A stretch of DNA of 64,000 nucleotides from Streptomyces sp. NBC_01460 (GTDB taxonomy: Bacteria > Actinomycetota > Actinomycetes > Streptomycetales > Streptomycetaceae): positions 1,922,001-1,986,000 of the forward strand of contig NZ_CP109473.1 in the NCBI RefSeq assembly GCF_036227405.1, in the 5' to 3' direction. This document shows, in pieces, positions 56,839-64,000 of this stretch (position 1 is the stretch's first letter; the number at the start of each line of letters is the position of its first letter). The notes under the pieces are model-generated. The model was not told the origin of the DNA, ran no database searches, and was given only the letters and a program-made list of their open reading frames with translations. Both the position numbers and the translations under genes were made by a program.

Positions 56839-57177
56839 TCAGACGTTGAAGCCGAGCGCGCGGAGCTGCTCGCGGCCGTCGTCGGTGATCTTGTCGGGGC
56901 CCCACGGCGGCATCCAGACCCAGTTGATCCGCAGCTCGCTGACGATGCCGTCGGTGGCGGACTTCGCCTGGTCCTCGATGACGTCGGTCAGCGGGCAGGC
57001 CGCGGACGTCAGCGTCATGTCGAGCGTCGCGATGTTGGCGTCGTCGATGTGGATGCCGTAGATCAGGCCCAGGTTGACGACGTCGATCCCCAGCTCGGGG
57101 TCGACCACGTCGTACAGCGCCTCGCGGACCTCCTCCTCGGAGGCCGGCTTGGTGGTAAGAGTCTCGTTCTCGCTCAT
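56839..57177 (-). CDS. sufT: SufT-like Fe-S assembly factor (DUF59)
   Basis: 112 residues. The DUF59/MIP18 pattern: EALYDVVDPELGIDVVNLGLIYGI, the conserved LTLTSAACPLTDVI-type Cys motif and INWVWMPPWGPDKITDDGR. Acts in maturing Fe-S proteins with SufBCD. Start overlaps the sufU stop (ATGA). Last gene of the operon. Confidence 0.95.
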   Translation of the reverse strand: MSENETLTTKPASEEEVREALYDVVDPELGIDVVNLGLIYGIHIDDANIATLDMTLTSAACPLTDVIEDQAKSATDGIVSELRINWVWMPPWGPDKITDDGREQLRALGFNV

Positions 57178-57629
57178 GCCGTCTTCCCTTCGGACAGCGC
57201 CTGCGCCGTCGCGTCCTTCCACGCCATCCAGCTCAGCAGCGCGCACTTGACCCGGGCCGGGTACTTGGAGACGCCGGCGAACGCGACCGCGTCCTCCAGC
57301 ACCTCCTCCATCGCGTCGTCCGGCTCCAGCTGACCCTTGGACTGCATCAGTTCCAGGAAGGACTCCTGGATCTTCCGCGCCTCGCCGAGCTGCTTGCCGA
57401 CGAGCAGCTCGTTGAGCACGGAGGCGCTGGCCTGGCTGATGGAGCAGCCCTGGCCCTCGTAACTGACGTCGGCGATCGTCTCGCCGTCGTACTTCACGCG
57501 GAGCGTGATCTCGTCGCCGCACGTCGGGTTGACGTGGTGCACCTCGGCGTCGCCCTCCCGCAGGCCACGCCCGTGGGGGTGCTTGTAGTGGTCCAGGATC
57601 ACTTCCTGGTACATGGAATCAAGCTTCAC
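57174..57629 (-). CDS. sufU: Fe-S scaffold / sulfur-transfer protein SufU
   Basis: 151 residues. Zn/sulfur ligands: NPTCGDE (Cys about 36), GQGCSISQAS (Cys about 61) and RVKCALL (Cys about 128), with the Asp in CGDEI; the MYQEVILDHYKHPHGRG start is diagnostic. It accepts sulfur from SufS. It begins 18 bp after the sufS stop. Confidence 0.97.
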   Translation of the reverse strand: MKLDSMYQEVILDHYKHPHGRGLREGDAEVHHVNPTCGDEITLRVKYDGETIADVSYEGQGCSISQASASVLNELLVGKQLGEARKIQESFLELMQSKGQLEPDDAMEEVLEDAVAFAGVSKYPARVKCALLSWMAWKDATAQALSEGKTA

Positions 57630-57647
57630 CAGACAACCCTCTGCCGT

Positions 57648-58916
57648 CTAACCGAAAAAGTTCCGCACGTGCTCCAGCCCGTCCACCAGGGCGTCGACCT
57701 CGGCGGGCGTGGAGTACAGGTAGAACGACGCTCGCGTCGTCGCAGGAATTCCGTACCGCAGGCAGACCGGTCGTGCGCAGTGGTGTCCGACCCGGACGGC
57801 GATGCCCTGCTCGTCGAGCACCTGGCCCACGTCGTGGGGGTGGATGTCGCCGAGCGTGAAGGAGATCGTCGCGCCGCGGTCCTCGGCCGTCGCCGGGCCG
57901 ATGATCCGGAGGTCGGGGACCTCCAGCAGCCGCTTCACCGCGTACGCGGTGATGGCCTGCTCGTGGCGGTGGATGTTCTCCATGCCGATCGAGGTGAGGT
58001 AGTCCACGGCCGCGCCGAGGCCGACGGCCTGCGCGATCGGGGGCGTACCCGCCTCGAACTTGTGCGGGGCCGGGGCGTACGTCGAGGAGTGCATCGACAC
58101 GGTCTCGATCATCTCGCCGCCGCCGAGGAACGGCGGCAGGTCCTCGAGGAGCTCCTGCCGTCCCCAGAGCACGCCGATGCCCGTGGGGCCGACCATCTTG
58201 TGGCCGGTGAAGGCCACGAAGTCGGCCTGCAGCGCCTGCACGTCGAGCACCATGTGCGGAGCGGCCTGCGAGGCGTCGATGCAGACCAGCGCGCCGACCT
58301 GCTGCGCGCGACGGATGATCTTCTCGACCGGGTTGATCGTGCCCATGATGTTGGAGACCAGCGTGAAGGAGACGATCTTCGTCTTCTCCGTGATGATCTC
58401 GTCGATGTTGGACAGGTCGAGCCGGCCGTCGTCCGTGATGCCGAACCACTTCAGCTTCGCGCCGGTGCGCTGCGAGAGCAGCTGCCACGGCACGATGTTG
58501 GAGTGGTGCTCCATCTCCGTGGTGACGATCTCGGTGTCACTGTCGACCCGGTAGGGCTCATCCGCCCAGCCGAGCATGTTCGCGACGAGGTTGAGCGACT
58601 CCGAGGCGTTCTTGGTGAAGATCACCTCGTTGCGGCTGGGAGCGTTGATGAAGGCCGCGACCTTGTCGCGAGCGCCTTCGTACAGCGCGGTGGCCTCCTC
58701 GGCGATGGTGTACACACCGCGGTGGACGTTGGCGTTGTGCCGCTCGTAGTACTGGTTGAGCGCGTCGAGGACCTGGCGCGGCTTCTGCGAGGTCGCGGCG
58801 CTGTCCAGGTACACGATCTTCTTGCCGTCGTGGACCGTGCGGTCCAGGATCGGGAAGTCCTTGCGGATCGCCTCGGTGTCGAGGAGGCCGGAGAGCCCCT
58901 GTCGGGCGTCAGTCAC
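57648..58916 (-). CDS. sufS: Cysteine desulfurase SufS
   Basis: 422 residues. PLP Lys in FTGHKMVGPTGIG, Asp in ICIDASQAAPH, and the mobile catalytic Cys in VGHHCARPVC near the end. It delivers sulfur from cysteine to SufU. Start ATGs overlap the sufC stop by 4 bp. Confidence 0.98.
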   Translation of the reverse strand: MTDARQGLSGLLDTEAIRKDFPILDRTVHDGKKIVYLDSAATSQKPRQVLDALNQYYERHNANVHRGVYTIAEEATALYEGARDKVAAFINAPSRNEVIFTKNASESLNLVANMLGWADEPYRVDSDTEIVTTEMEHHSNIVPWQLLSQRTGAKLKWFGITDDGRLDLSNIDEIITEKTKIVSFTLVSNIMGTINPVEKIIRRAQQVGALVCIDASQAAPHMVLDVQALQADFVAFTGHKMVGPTGIGVLWGRQELLEDLPPFLGGGEMIETVSMHSSTYAPAPHKFEAGTPPIAQAVGLGAAVDYLTSIGMENIHRHEQAITAYAVKRLLEVPDLRIIGPATAEDRGATISFTLGDIHPHDVGQVLDEQGIAVRVGHHCARPVCLRYGIPATTRASFYLYSTPAEVDALVDGLEHVRNFFG

Positions 58917-59677
58917 GCGGAAGCGCCACCCTTCACATATGCCTCGTAGCCCTCGTTCTCCAGCTTGTCGGCCAGCTCGGCGCCACCGGACTCGGCGATG
59001 CGGCCGTTGGCGAAGACGTGAACGAAGTCGGGCTTGATGTAGCGGAGGATCCGCGTGTAGTGCGTGATCAGCAGGGTGCCGACCTCTCCGCCCTCACGGA
59101 CCCGGTTGACGCCCTCGGAGACGACGCGCAGGGCGTCGACGTCCAGGCCGGAGTCGGTCTCGTCGAGGATGGCGACCTTCGGCTTGAGGAGCTCCAGCTG
59201 GAGGATCTCGTGGCGCTTCTTCTCACCGCCGGAGAAGCCCTCGTTGACGTTGCGCTCGGCGAAGGACGGGTCCATCTGGAGCTCGGCCATCGTCTCCTTG
59301 ACCTCCTTCACCCACGTCCGCAGCTTGGGGGCCTCGCCGCGGACGGCGGTGGCGGAGGTGCGCAGGAAGTTGGAGACCGAGACACCGGGGATCTCGACCG
59401 GGTACTGCATGGCGAGGAACAGGCCGGCGCGGGCCCGCTCGTCGACGGACATCTCCAGGACGTCCTCGCCGTCCAGGGTCACCGTGCCACTCGTGATCGT
59501 GTACTTGGGGTGACCCGCGAGCGAGTAGGCGAGGGTGGACTTGCCGGACCCGTTCGGGCCCATGATGGCGTGGGTCTCGCCCTGCTTCACGGTCAGGTCG
59601 ACGCCCTTGAGGATCTCCTTCGTGGCGTTGTCGGCCTCGACGGAGACGTGCAGGTCGCGGATTTCAAGCGTTGCCAT
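58913..59677 (-). CDS. sufC: Fe-S assembly ATPase SufC
   Basis: 254 residues from ATG 59677. Walker A GPNGSGKST, signature GFSGGEKKR, Walker B ILDETDSGLD and the HYTRIL switch His. An ABC-type ATPase that works with SufB and SufD without a membrane part. Placed 7 bp after the ferredoxin gene. Confidence 0.98.
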   Translation of the reverse strand: MATLEIRDLHVSVEADNATKEILKGVDLTVKQGETHAIMGPNGSGKSTLAYSLAGHPKYTITSGTVTLDGEDVLEMSVDERARAGLFLAMQYPVEIPGVSVSNFLRTSATAVRGEAPKLRTWVKEVKETMAELQMDPSFAERNVNEGFSGGEKKRHEILQLELLKPKVAILDETDSGLDVDALRVVSEGVNRVREGGEVGTLLITHYTRILRYIKPDFVHVFANGRIAESGGAELADKLENEGYEAYVKGGASA

Positions 59678-59684
59678 GGGTGAC

Positions 59685-60002
59685 TCAGGACTCCTGGGTG
59701 ACGGAGACGAGCACATCGTCCCCTTCGATCTTTACGGGGTATACGGGGACGGGGCGCGTCGCGGGAAGACCGGACGGCTTGCCGGTGCGGAGGTCGAAGC
59801 TCGATCCGTGCAGCCAGCACTCGATCATGCAGTCCTCCACCTCGCCCTCCGACAGCGAGACGTTCGCGTGCGAGCAGATGTCGTTGATCGCGAACACCTC
59901 GCCCTCGGTGCGGACGACGGATACCGGCGTGCCGTCGAGCTCCACCCTCTTGGGGGTGTCGTCCTCCAGCTCGCTCAGCGCACAGGCTTTGACGAAGGCC
60001 AT
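59685..60002 (-). CDS. Rieske [2Fe-2S] ferredoxin of the suf operon
   Basis: 105 residues. The Rieske ligands are C-x-H in DICSHANVSL and C-x-x-H in IECWLHGSSFDL. Small soluble electron carrier or sensor, consistently placed between sufD and sufC in actinobacteria. It starts 1 bp after the sufD stop. Confidence 0.96.
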   Translation of the reverse strand: MAFVKACALSELEDDTPKRVELDGTPVSVVRTEGEVFAINDICSHANVSLSEGEVEDCMIECWLHGSSFDLRTGKPSGLPATRPVPVYPVKIEGDDVLVSVTQES

Positions 60003-60003
60003 C

Positions 60004-61185
60004 TCAGACCGACGCCTTCAGCTCGGCCTCGATCTTGTCGAGGAGCCTGTCCTCGACGTCCGGCAGGCCGATCTGCTGGACCAGCTCGGCGAAGAAGCCG
60101 CGCACGACGAGCCGGCGGGCCTCCTCGGCCGGGATACCGCGGGACTGCAGGTAGAACAGCTGCTCGTCGTCGAAGCGGCCGGTCGCCGAGGCGTGGCCGG
60201 CGCCGACGATCTCGCCGGTCTCGATCTCCAGGTTCGGCACGGAGTCGACGCGGGCACCGTCGGTGAGAACCAGGTTGCGGTTCATCTCGTAGGTGTCGGT
60301 GCCCTCGGCGGCGGCCTGGATGAGCACGTCACCGATCCACACGGCGTGGGCGCCGTCGCCCTGCAGCGCGCCCTTGTAGGCCACGTTGGACTTGCAGTGC
60401 GGGGCGTTGTGGTCGACGAGGAGGCGGTGCTCCTGGTGCTGGCCCTTGTCGGTGAAGTACAGCCCGAAGAGCTCGGCCTCGCCGCCGGGGGCCGCGTAGG
60501 CGATCCGCGGGTGGAGGCGGACCAGGTCGCCGCCGAAGGTGACGACGATCGACTTGAAGGAGGCGTCGCGGCCGACCAGCGTGTTGTGCTGGCCGACGTG
60601 GACGGCCTTCTCGTCCCAGTCCTGGACGGAGACGACGGTCAGCTTCGCACCGTCGCCCAGGACGTAGTCGACGTTGGCGGCGAGCACCGCGTCACCGGTG
60701 TGGTCGATGACGACGACGGCCTCGGCGAAGGCACCCAGCTCGATGACCTGGTGGCCGTAGGCCACACCGCCCTGGCCGTGCACGGCGATCCGGATCGGCT
60801 CGGTGAGCACGGCCTCCTTGGCGACGGTGACGACCGAGGCCTGCTGGAAGGACGAGTACGCCTGCGCGGCGACCCGGTCCACCGGCGTGCCGGCCCTGCC
60901 GAGTCGCGCGTCGTCGCGGCCGACGGTCTCGACCGTGACGCCGGACGGCGCCTCGATGACGACCTTGACGCCGTCGCCGGTGGCGACGGCCGTGCCGTCG
61001 TGCAGACCGCGCAGGCGCTCCAGCGGCGTGAACCGCCACTCCTCCTCGCGGCCGTGCGGGACCGGGAAGTCCGCGACGTCGAAGGACGGGGGCGCGCTCA
61101 TGCGCGTGGCGACGGTGGACTCGGCCGCCACCGCGATGGACCCGGCGGTGGTGGAGCCCGCAGGGATGTTCTGAGCCTCAGCCAT
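60004..61185 (-). CDS. sufD: Fe-S assembly protein SufD
   Basis: 393 residues. Long beta-helix (GVTVETVGRD to KSNVAYKGALQGDGAHAVWIGDV) ending in ATGRFDDEQLFYLQSRGIPAEEARRLVVRGFF, the SufB/SufD C-terminal helix. Part of the SufBC2D scaffold. 61 bp behind sufB. Confidence 0.97.
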   Translation of the reverse strand: MAEAQNIPAGSTTAGSIAVAAESTVATRMSAPPSFDVADFPVPHGREEEWRFTPLERLRGLHDGTAVATGDGVKVVIEAPSGVTVETVGRDDARLGRAGTPVDRVAAQAYSSFQQASVVTVAKEAVLTEPIRIAVHGQGGVAYGHQVIELGAFAEAVVVIDHTGDAVLAANVDYVLGDGAKLTVVSVQDWDEKAVHVGQHNTLVGRDASFKSIVVTFGGDLVRLHPRIAYAAPGGEAELFGLYFTDKGQHQEHRLLVDHNAPHCKSNVAYKGALQGDGAHAVWIGDVLIQAAAEGTDTYEMNRNLVLTDGARVDSVPNLEIETGEIVGAGHASATGRFDDEQLFYLQSRGIPAEEARRLVVRGFFAELVQQIGLPDVEDRLLDKIEAELKASV

Positions 61186-61246
61186 GGCTGTCGTAGTGCT
61201 CGCTTTCTCAGTCAGGAACTCTGGGGGACGCGGTTCGGCGGGCGTG

Positions 61247-62668
61247 TCAGCCGACCGAGCCCTCCATCTGCAGCTCGATCAGCCGGTTGAGCTCCAGGGC
61301 GTACTCCATGGGCAGCTCCTTGGCGATCGGCTCGACGAAGCCGCGCACGATCATCGCCATGGCCTCGAACTCCGTCATACCGCGGCTCATCAGGTAGAAG
61401 AGCTGGTCCTCGGAGACCTTGGAGACCGTCGCCTCGTGCCCCATCGACACGTCGTCCTCACGGACGTCGACGTAGGGGTAGGTGTCGGAGCGGGAGATGG
61501 TGTCCACGAGCAGCGCGTCGCACAGCACGTTGGACTTGGCTCCCGGAGCGCCCTCGCCGATCTCGATGAGACCGCGGTAGGAGGTGCGGCCGCCGCCTCG
61601 CGCCACCGACTTGGAGACGATGTTGGAGGAGGTGTTCGGTGCCATGTGGACCATCTTGGCGCCGGCGTCCTGGTGCTGGCCCTCGCCCGCGAAGGCGATG
61701 GACAGGGTCTCGCCCTTGGCGTGCTCGCCCATCAGGTAGACGGCCGGGTACTTCATGGTGACCTTGGAGCCGATGTTGCCGTCGACCCACTCCATGGTCG
61801 CGCCCTCGTAGGCCACGGCCCGCTTGGTGACCAGGTTGTAGACGTTGTTCGACCAGTTCTGGATGGTCGTGTAGCGGCAGCGGCCGCCCTTCTTCACGAT
61901 GATCTCGACGACCGCGGAGTGCAGCGAGTCGGAGGAGTAGATCGGCGCGGTGCAGCCCTCGACGTAGTGGACGTAGGCGTCCTCGTCGACGATGATCAGC
62001 GTCCGCTCGAACTGGCCCATGTTCTCCGTGTTGATACGGAAGTAGGCCTGGAGCGGGATCTCGACGTGCACGCCCTTCGGCACGTAGATGAAGGAGCCGC
62101 CGGACCACACGGCGGAGTTCAGCGAGGCGAACTTGTTGTCACCGACGGGGATGACGGTGCCGAAGTACTCCTTGAAGAGCTCCGGGTGCTCCTTCAGCGC
62201 GGTGTCGGTGTCCATGAAGATGACACCCTGCGCCTCCAGCTCCTCGTTGATCTGGTGGTAGACGACCTCGGACTCGTACTGCGCGGCGACACCGGCGACG
62301 AGGCGCTGCTTCTCCGCCTCGGGGATGCCGAGCTTGTCGTACGTGTTCTTGATGTCCTCGGGCAGGTCCTCCCAGGACTCCGCCTGCTTCTCCGTGGACC
62401 GCACGAAGTACTTGATGTTGTCGAAGTCGATGCCCGACAGGTCGGAGCCCCAGTTCGGCATGGGCTTCTTGCCGAAGAGCTTGAGGCCCTTGAGGCGGAG
62501 CTTCAGCATCCACTCCGGCTCGTTCTTCTTCTCCGAGATGTCGCGGACGACAGCTTCGGACAGGCCGCGCTTCGCCGCCGCGCCTGCCGCGTCGGAGTCG
62601 GCCCAGCCGAATTCGTACGTGCCCAGGCCTTCGAGCTCAGGGTGGGCAGTCTCCGTAGGGAGCGTCAT
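61247..62668 (-). CDS. sufB: Fe-S assembly scaffold protein SufB
   Basis: 473 residues from ATG 62668, behind GGGAGGAA and overlapping the sufR stop (ATGA). Marks: [68 protein letters not shown] and [10 protein letters not shown]. Carries the Cys residues on which the cluster is built. Confidence 0.98.
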   Translation of the reverse strand: MTLPTETAHPELEGLGTYEFGWADSDAAGAAAKRGLSEAVVRDISEKKNEPEWMLKLRLKGLKLFGKKPMPNWGSDLSGIDFDNIKYFVRSTEKQAESWEDLPEDIKNTYDKLGIPEAEKQRLVAGVAAQYESEVVYHQINEELEAQGVIFMDTDTALKEHPELFKEYFGTVIPVGDNKFASLNSAVWSGGSFIYVPKGVHVEIPLQAYFRINTENMGQFERTLIIVDEDAYVHYVEGCTAPIYSSDSLHSAVVEIIVKKGGRCRYTTIQNWSNNVYNLVTKRAVAYEGATMEWVDGNIGSKVTMKYPAVYLMGEHAKGETLSIAFAGEGQHQDAGAKMVHMAPNTSSNIVSKSVARGGGRTSYRGLIEIGEGAPGAKSNVLCDALLVDTISRSDTYPYVDVREDDVSMGHEATVSKVSEDQLFYLMSRGMTEFEAMAMIVRGFVEPIAKELPMEYALELNRLIELQMEGSVG

Positions 62669-63414
62669 GCGGGGTTCCTCCCGGCCGTACTTGCAGATAC
62701 TGAATGAGTGGTCTGTGAAGGCTGTGGTGCTGCGGGGCTGCTGCGCGGAACGAACGTCGTGCACACACCGTCACCGTGGGCGAGGGTGGCGAGACGCTGC
62801 ACATGGGTCCCGAGCAGGCTGGAGAAGAATTCCGTCTCCGCCTCGCACAGCTGCGGGAACTGCTCGGCGACGTGAGCGACCGGGCAGTGGTGCTGGCACA
62901 GCTGCTCACCCTGCTGAGGGCCCGGCGCGCTGCGCGCCGTAGCAGCGTACCCGTCGGCCGACAAGGCCTTGGCCAAGGCCTCGGTGCGCGCCTCGGGGTC
63001 CGCGGCCTCGATCACCGCGCGGTACGTCTCGGACTGGGCGGCCATCCTGGCGCGGGCGAAGGCGACGAGCGCCTCGTCCCCCGCCGTCTCGGCGATCCAG
63101 CGCAGGGCGTCGGCGGCCAGCTTGTCGTAGGACTGGTCGAACGCGTCCCGGCCGCAGTCGGTGAGGGCGAAGACCTTGGCCGGACGGCCACGGGTCCGCG
63201 CCCCGTACACCCGCTGTTCGCGGGCCTCGACCACGTCGTCGGAGACGAGCGCGTCCAGGTGACGGCGCACGGCGGCCTGGGTGAGACCGACGCGCCGCGC
63301 GAGGTCGGCGGCGGTGGACGGGCCGTGGTCCAGGATGGAGCGCGCGACCCGGTTGCGCGTCGAGCGCTCTCCGGTCGCGAGTTCCTCCTGAGGAGCCTCG
63401 CCAACGTATTTCAC
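62665..63414 (-). CDS. sufR: SufR-type Fe-S sensing repressor of the suf operon
   Basis: 249 residues from GTG 63414; an upstream in-frame ATG (63450) would read through the operator and is less likely. The winged helix reads [39 protein letters not shown]. The C-terminal Cys set is [20 protein letters not shown] (C-x3-C-x12-C), which binds a [4Fe-4S] cluster in actinobacterial SufR. With the cluster it represses the operon; loss of the cluster lifts repression. Its proven type of operator, CAAC-N6-GTTG, lies right at its start codon. Confidence 0.95.
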   Translation of the reverse strand: MKYVGEAPQEELATGERSTRNRVARSILDHGPSTAADLARRVGLTQAAVRRHLDALVSDDVVEAREQRVYGARTRGRPAKVFALTDCGRDAFDQSYDKLAADALRWIAETAGDEALVAFARARMAAQSETYRAVIEAADPEARTEALAKALSADGYAATARSAPGPQQGEQLCQHHCPVAHVAEQFPQLCEAETEFFSSLLGTHVQRLATLAHGDGVCTTFVPRSSPAAPQPSQTTHSVSASTAGRNPA

Positions 63415-63427
63415 AACGCCATTGTTG
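63414..63427. promoter_or_regulatory. SufR operator overlapping the suf promoter
   Basis: CAACGCCATTGTTG fits the CAAC-N6-GTTG dyad reported for Streptomyces SufR. On the minus strand the -10 (CAACAA, 63427-63422) lies within it, with TTGTCA (63450-63445) as -35 at 17 bp. Transcription would begin at or a few bases before the sufR GTG, making a leaderless or near-leaderless mRNA. Confidence 0.75.
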
Positions 63428-63483
63428 CGTAATTCCCTCGGGCGTGACAACCCGCCCCAGGACCGGGCACGGTGCCTTACATC

Positions 63484-63501
63484 ACTTAGGCAGACCTAAG
63501 T
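63484..63501. promoter_or_regulatory. Palindrome resembling an iron-regulator half-site pair
   Basis: ACTTAGG-CAGA-CCTAAGT is a perfect 7-bp inverted repeat in the control region between sufR and the ABC gene. TTAGG/CCTAA half-sites recall DtxR/IdeR (DmdR) iron boxes, but the spacing is shorter than the 19-bp consensus. Confidence 0.4.
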
Positions 63502-63634
63502 TGACCTGCGAAAACAGCACGATCACCCAGGCCGCCGCAGGTGGGCGCCGTCCGGGCCGGGCCGCGGCCGGACCGCCGGGAAGGCTCCGGAAAGGCGGGG
63601 GAACCCGGCGCGCCGGACCCCTCACCCACCAGCC

Positions 63635-63640
63635 TAGACT
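63635..63640 (+). promoter_or_regulatory. -10 box of a leaderless ABC-transporter transcript
   Basis: TAGACT ends 8 bp before the ATG at 63649 and no ribosome site is present, the usual layout for leaderless mRNA in Streptomyces. Confidence 0.55.
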
Positions 63641-63648
63641 TGCCCGCC

Positions 63649-64000
63649 ATGAGCAGCGAGCCCGTCGTACAGGCCAGGGGCCTTGTCAAGCGGTACGGCA
63701 CGAAGACCGCGGTCGACGGCCTCGATCTGGAGGTCGCGGCGGGCGCGGTGACCGCGGTCCTCGGACCCAACGGCGCCGGCAAGACCACCACGATCGAGAC
63801 CTGCGAGGGATACCGCCGTCCGGACGGCGGGACCGTGCGGGTCCTCGGTCTCGATCCCGTCGCGGACGCGGCGGCGCTCCGCCCCCGCATCGGCGTGATG
63901 CTGCAGTCCGGGGGCGTCTACCCGGGCGCCCGCGCCGACGAGATGCTGCGCCACACGGCGAAACTGCACGCCCACCCGCTGGACGTCGACGCACTCGTCG
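63649..64000 (+). CDS. ABC transporter ATP-binding protein (C-terminus beyond window)
   Basis: 117 residues visible. Walker A GPNGAGKTTTIETCEGY and the ARGLVKRYGTKTAVDGLDLEV start place it in the DrrA/CcmA-type exporter ATPases (drug or lipid export). The Q-loop is in IGVMLQSGG. The Walker B and signature motifs lie outside the window. Divergent from sufR, sharing the 235-bp control region. Confidence 0.93.
   Translation, partial: MSSEPVVQARGLVKRYGTKTAVDGLDLEVAAGAVTAVLGPNGAGKTTTIETCEGYRRPDGGTVRVLGLDPVADAAALRPRIGVMLQSGGVYPGARADEMLRHTAKLHAHPLDVDALV

Noticed and set aside
1..64000. CRISPR arrays, prophage, insertion sequences, rRNA and standard tRNA genes
   Set aside because: No spaced repeat arrays, transposases, integrases or rRNA/tRNA signatures were seen; the only tandem arrays are the short ones listed.

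Overview
The window comes from a high-GC actinomycete, almost certainly a Streptomyces. The evidence is codons with G/C third positions, DUF397 and SigE-type sigma genes, many Tat/Sec exoenzymes, widespread 4-bp ATGA/GTGA translational coupling, and the actinobacterial order sufR-B-D-Rieske-C-S-U-T. Product calls rest on recognising family motifs by eye; no search was run.

Layout. 1-5057: mixed housekeeping and decayed genes (class V aminotransferase cut by the window edge, FrnE/DsbA oxidoreductase, GNAT, DinB, GyrI-like protein), with remnants of an MFS transporter and of an anti-sigma-type ATP-binding protein beside a DUF397 gene that has an in-frame TTA codon. 5488-10030: a 1375-residue exoprotein combining a lysozyme-like module with an SGNH esterase, plus a small membrane protein. 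10162-41131: a carbohydrate region dominated by pectin breakdown. It is interrupted by an orphan class B PBP, a secreted propeller protein, an NCS2 purine permease and a SigE-type sigma factor with a membrane partner. 41339-50728: DHFR-like, TerD-TerD, Ro60/TROVE with two Y RNAs, PhoX and hypothetical genes. 50875-52757: convergent dapA and dapD. 53077-56698: SMR efflux pump with its TetR regulator, a membrane protein and a secreted propeller. 56839-63414: the suf operon, followed by a divergent ABC ATPase cut by the window end.

How the carbohydrate genes fit together. PL1 and PL3 pectate lyases, a CE8 pectin methylesterase, a CE12 rhamnogalacturonan acetylesterase and another esterase attack pectin outside the cell. 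A CUT1 ABC importer (two permeases and a lipoprotein, no ATPase in the window) takes up oligosaccharides, and a cytoplasmic GH43 trims them. Galacturonate can be oxidised by uronate dehydrogenase and 5-dehydro-4-deoxyglucarate dehydratase. An aldonate (arabinonate-type) dehydratase plus a 2-keto-3-deoxyaldonate dehydratase serve a parallel pentonate route. Both routes end in alpha-ketoglutarate semialdehyde, the substrate of the IclR-linked aldehyde dehydrogenase at 10776-12296. Galactarate dehydratase and lactone-handling enzymes are not in the window, so the pathway is incomplete here.

The most striking non-protein signal lies between the Ro60 orthologue and phoX. Two tandem structured RNAs on the minus strand share a covarying Y-RNA-like core. 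One has a pyrimidine-rich loop; the other carries a circularly permuted tRNA mimic with a complete T arm, D arm and closed acceptor-like stem.
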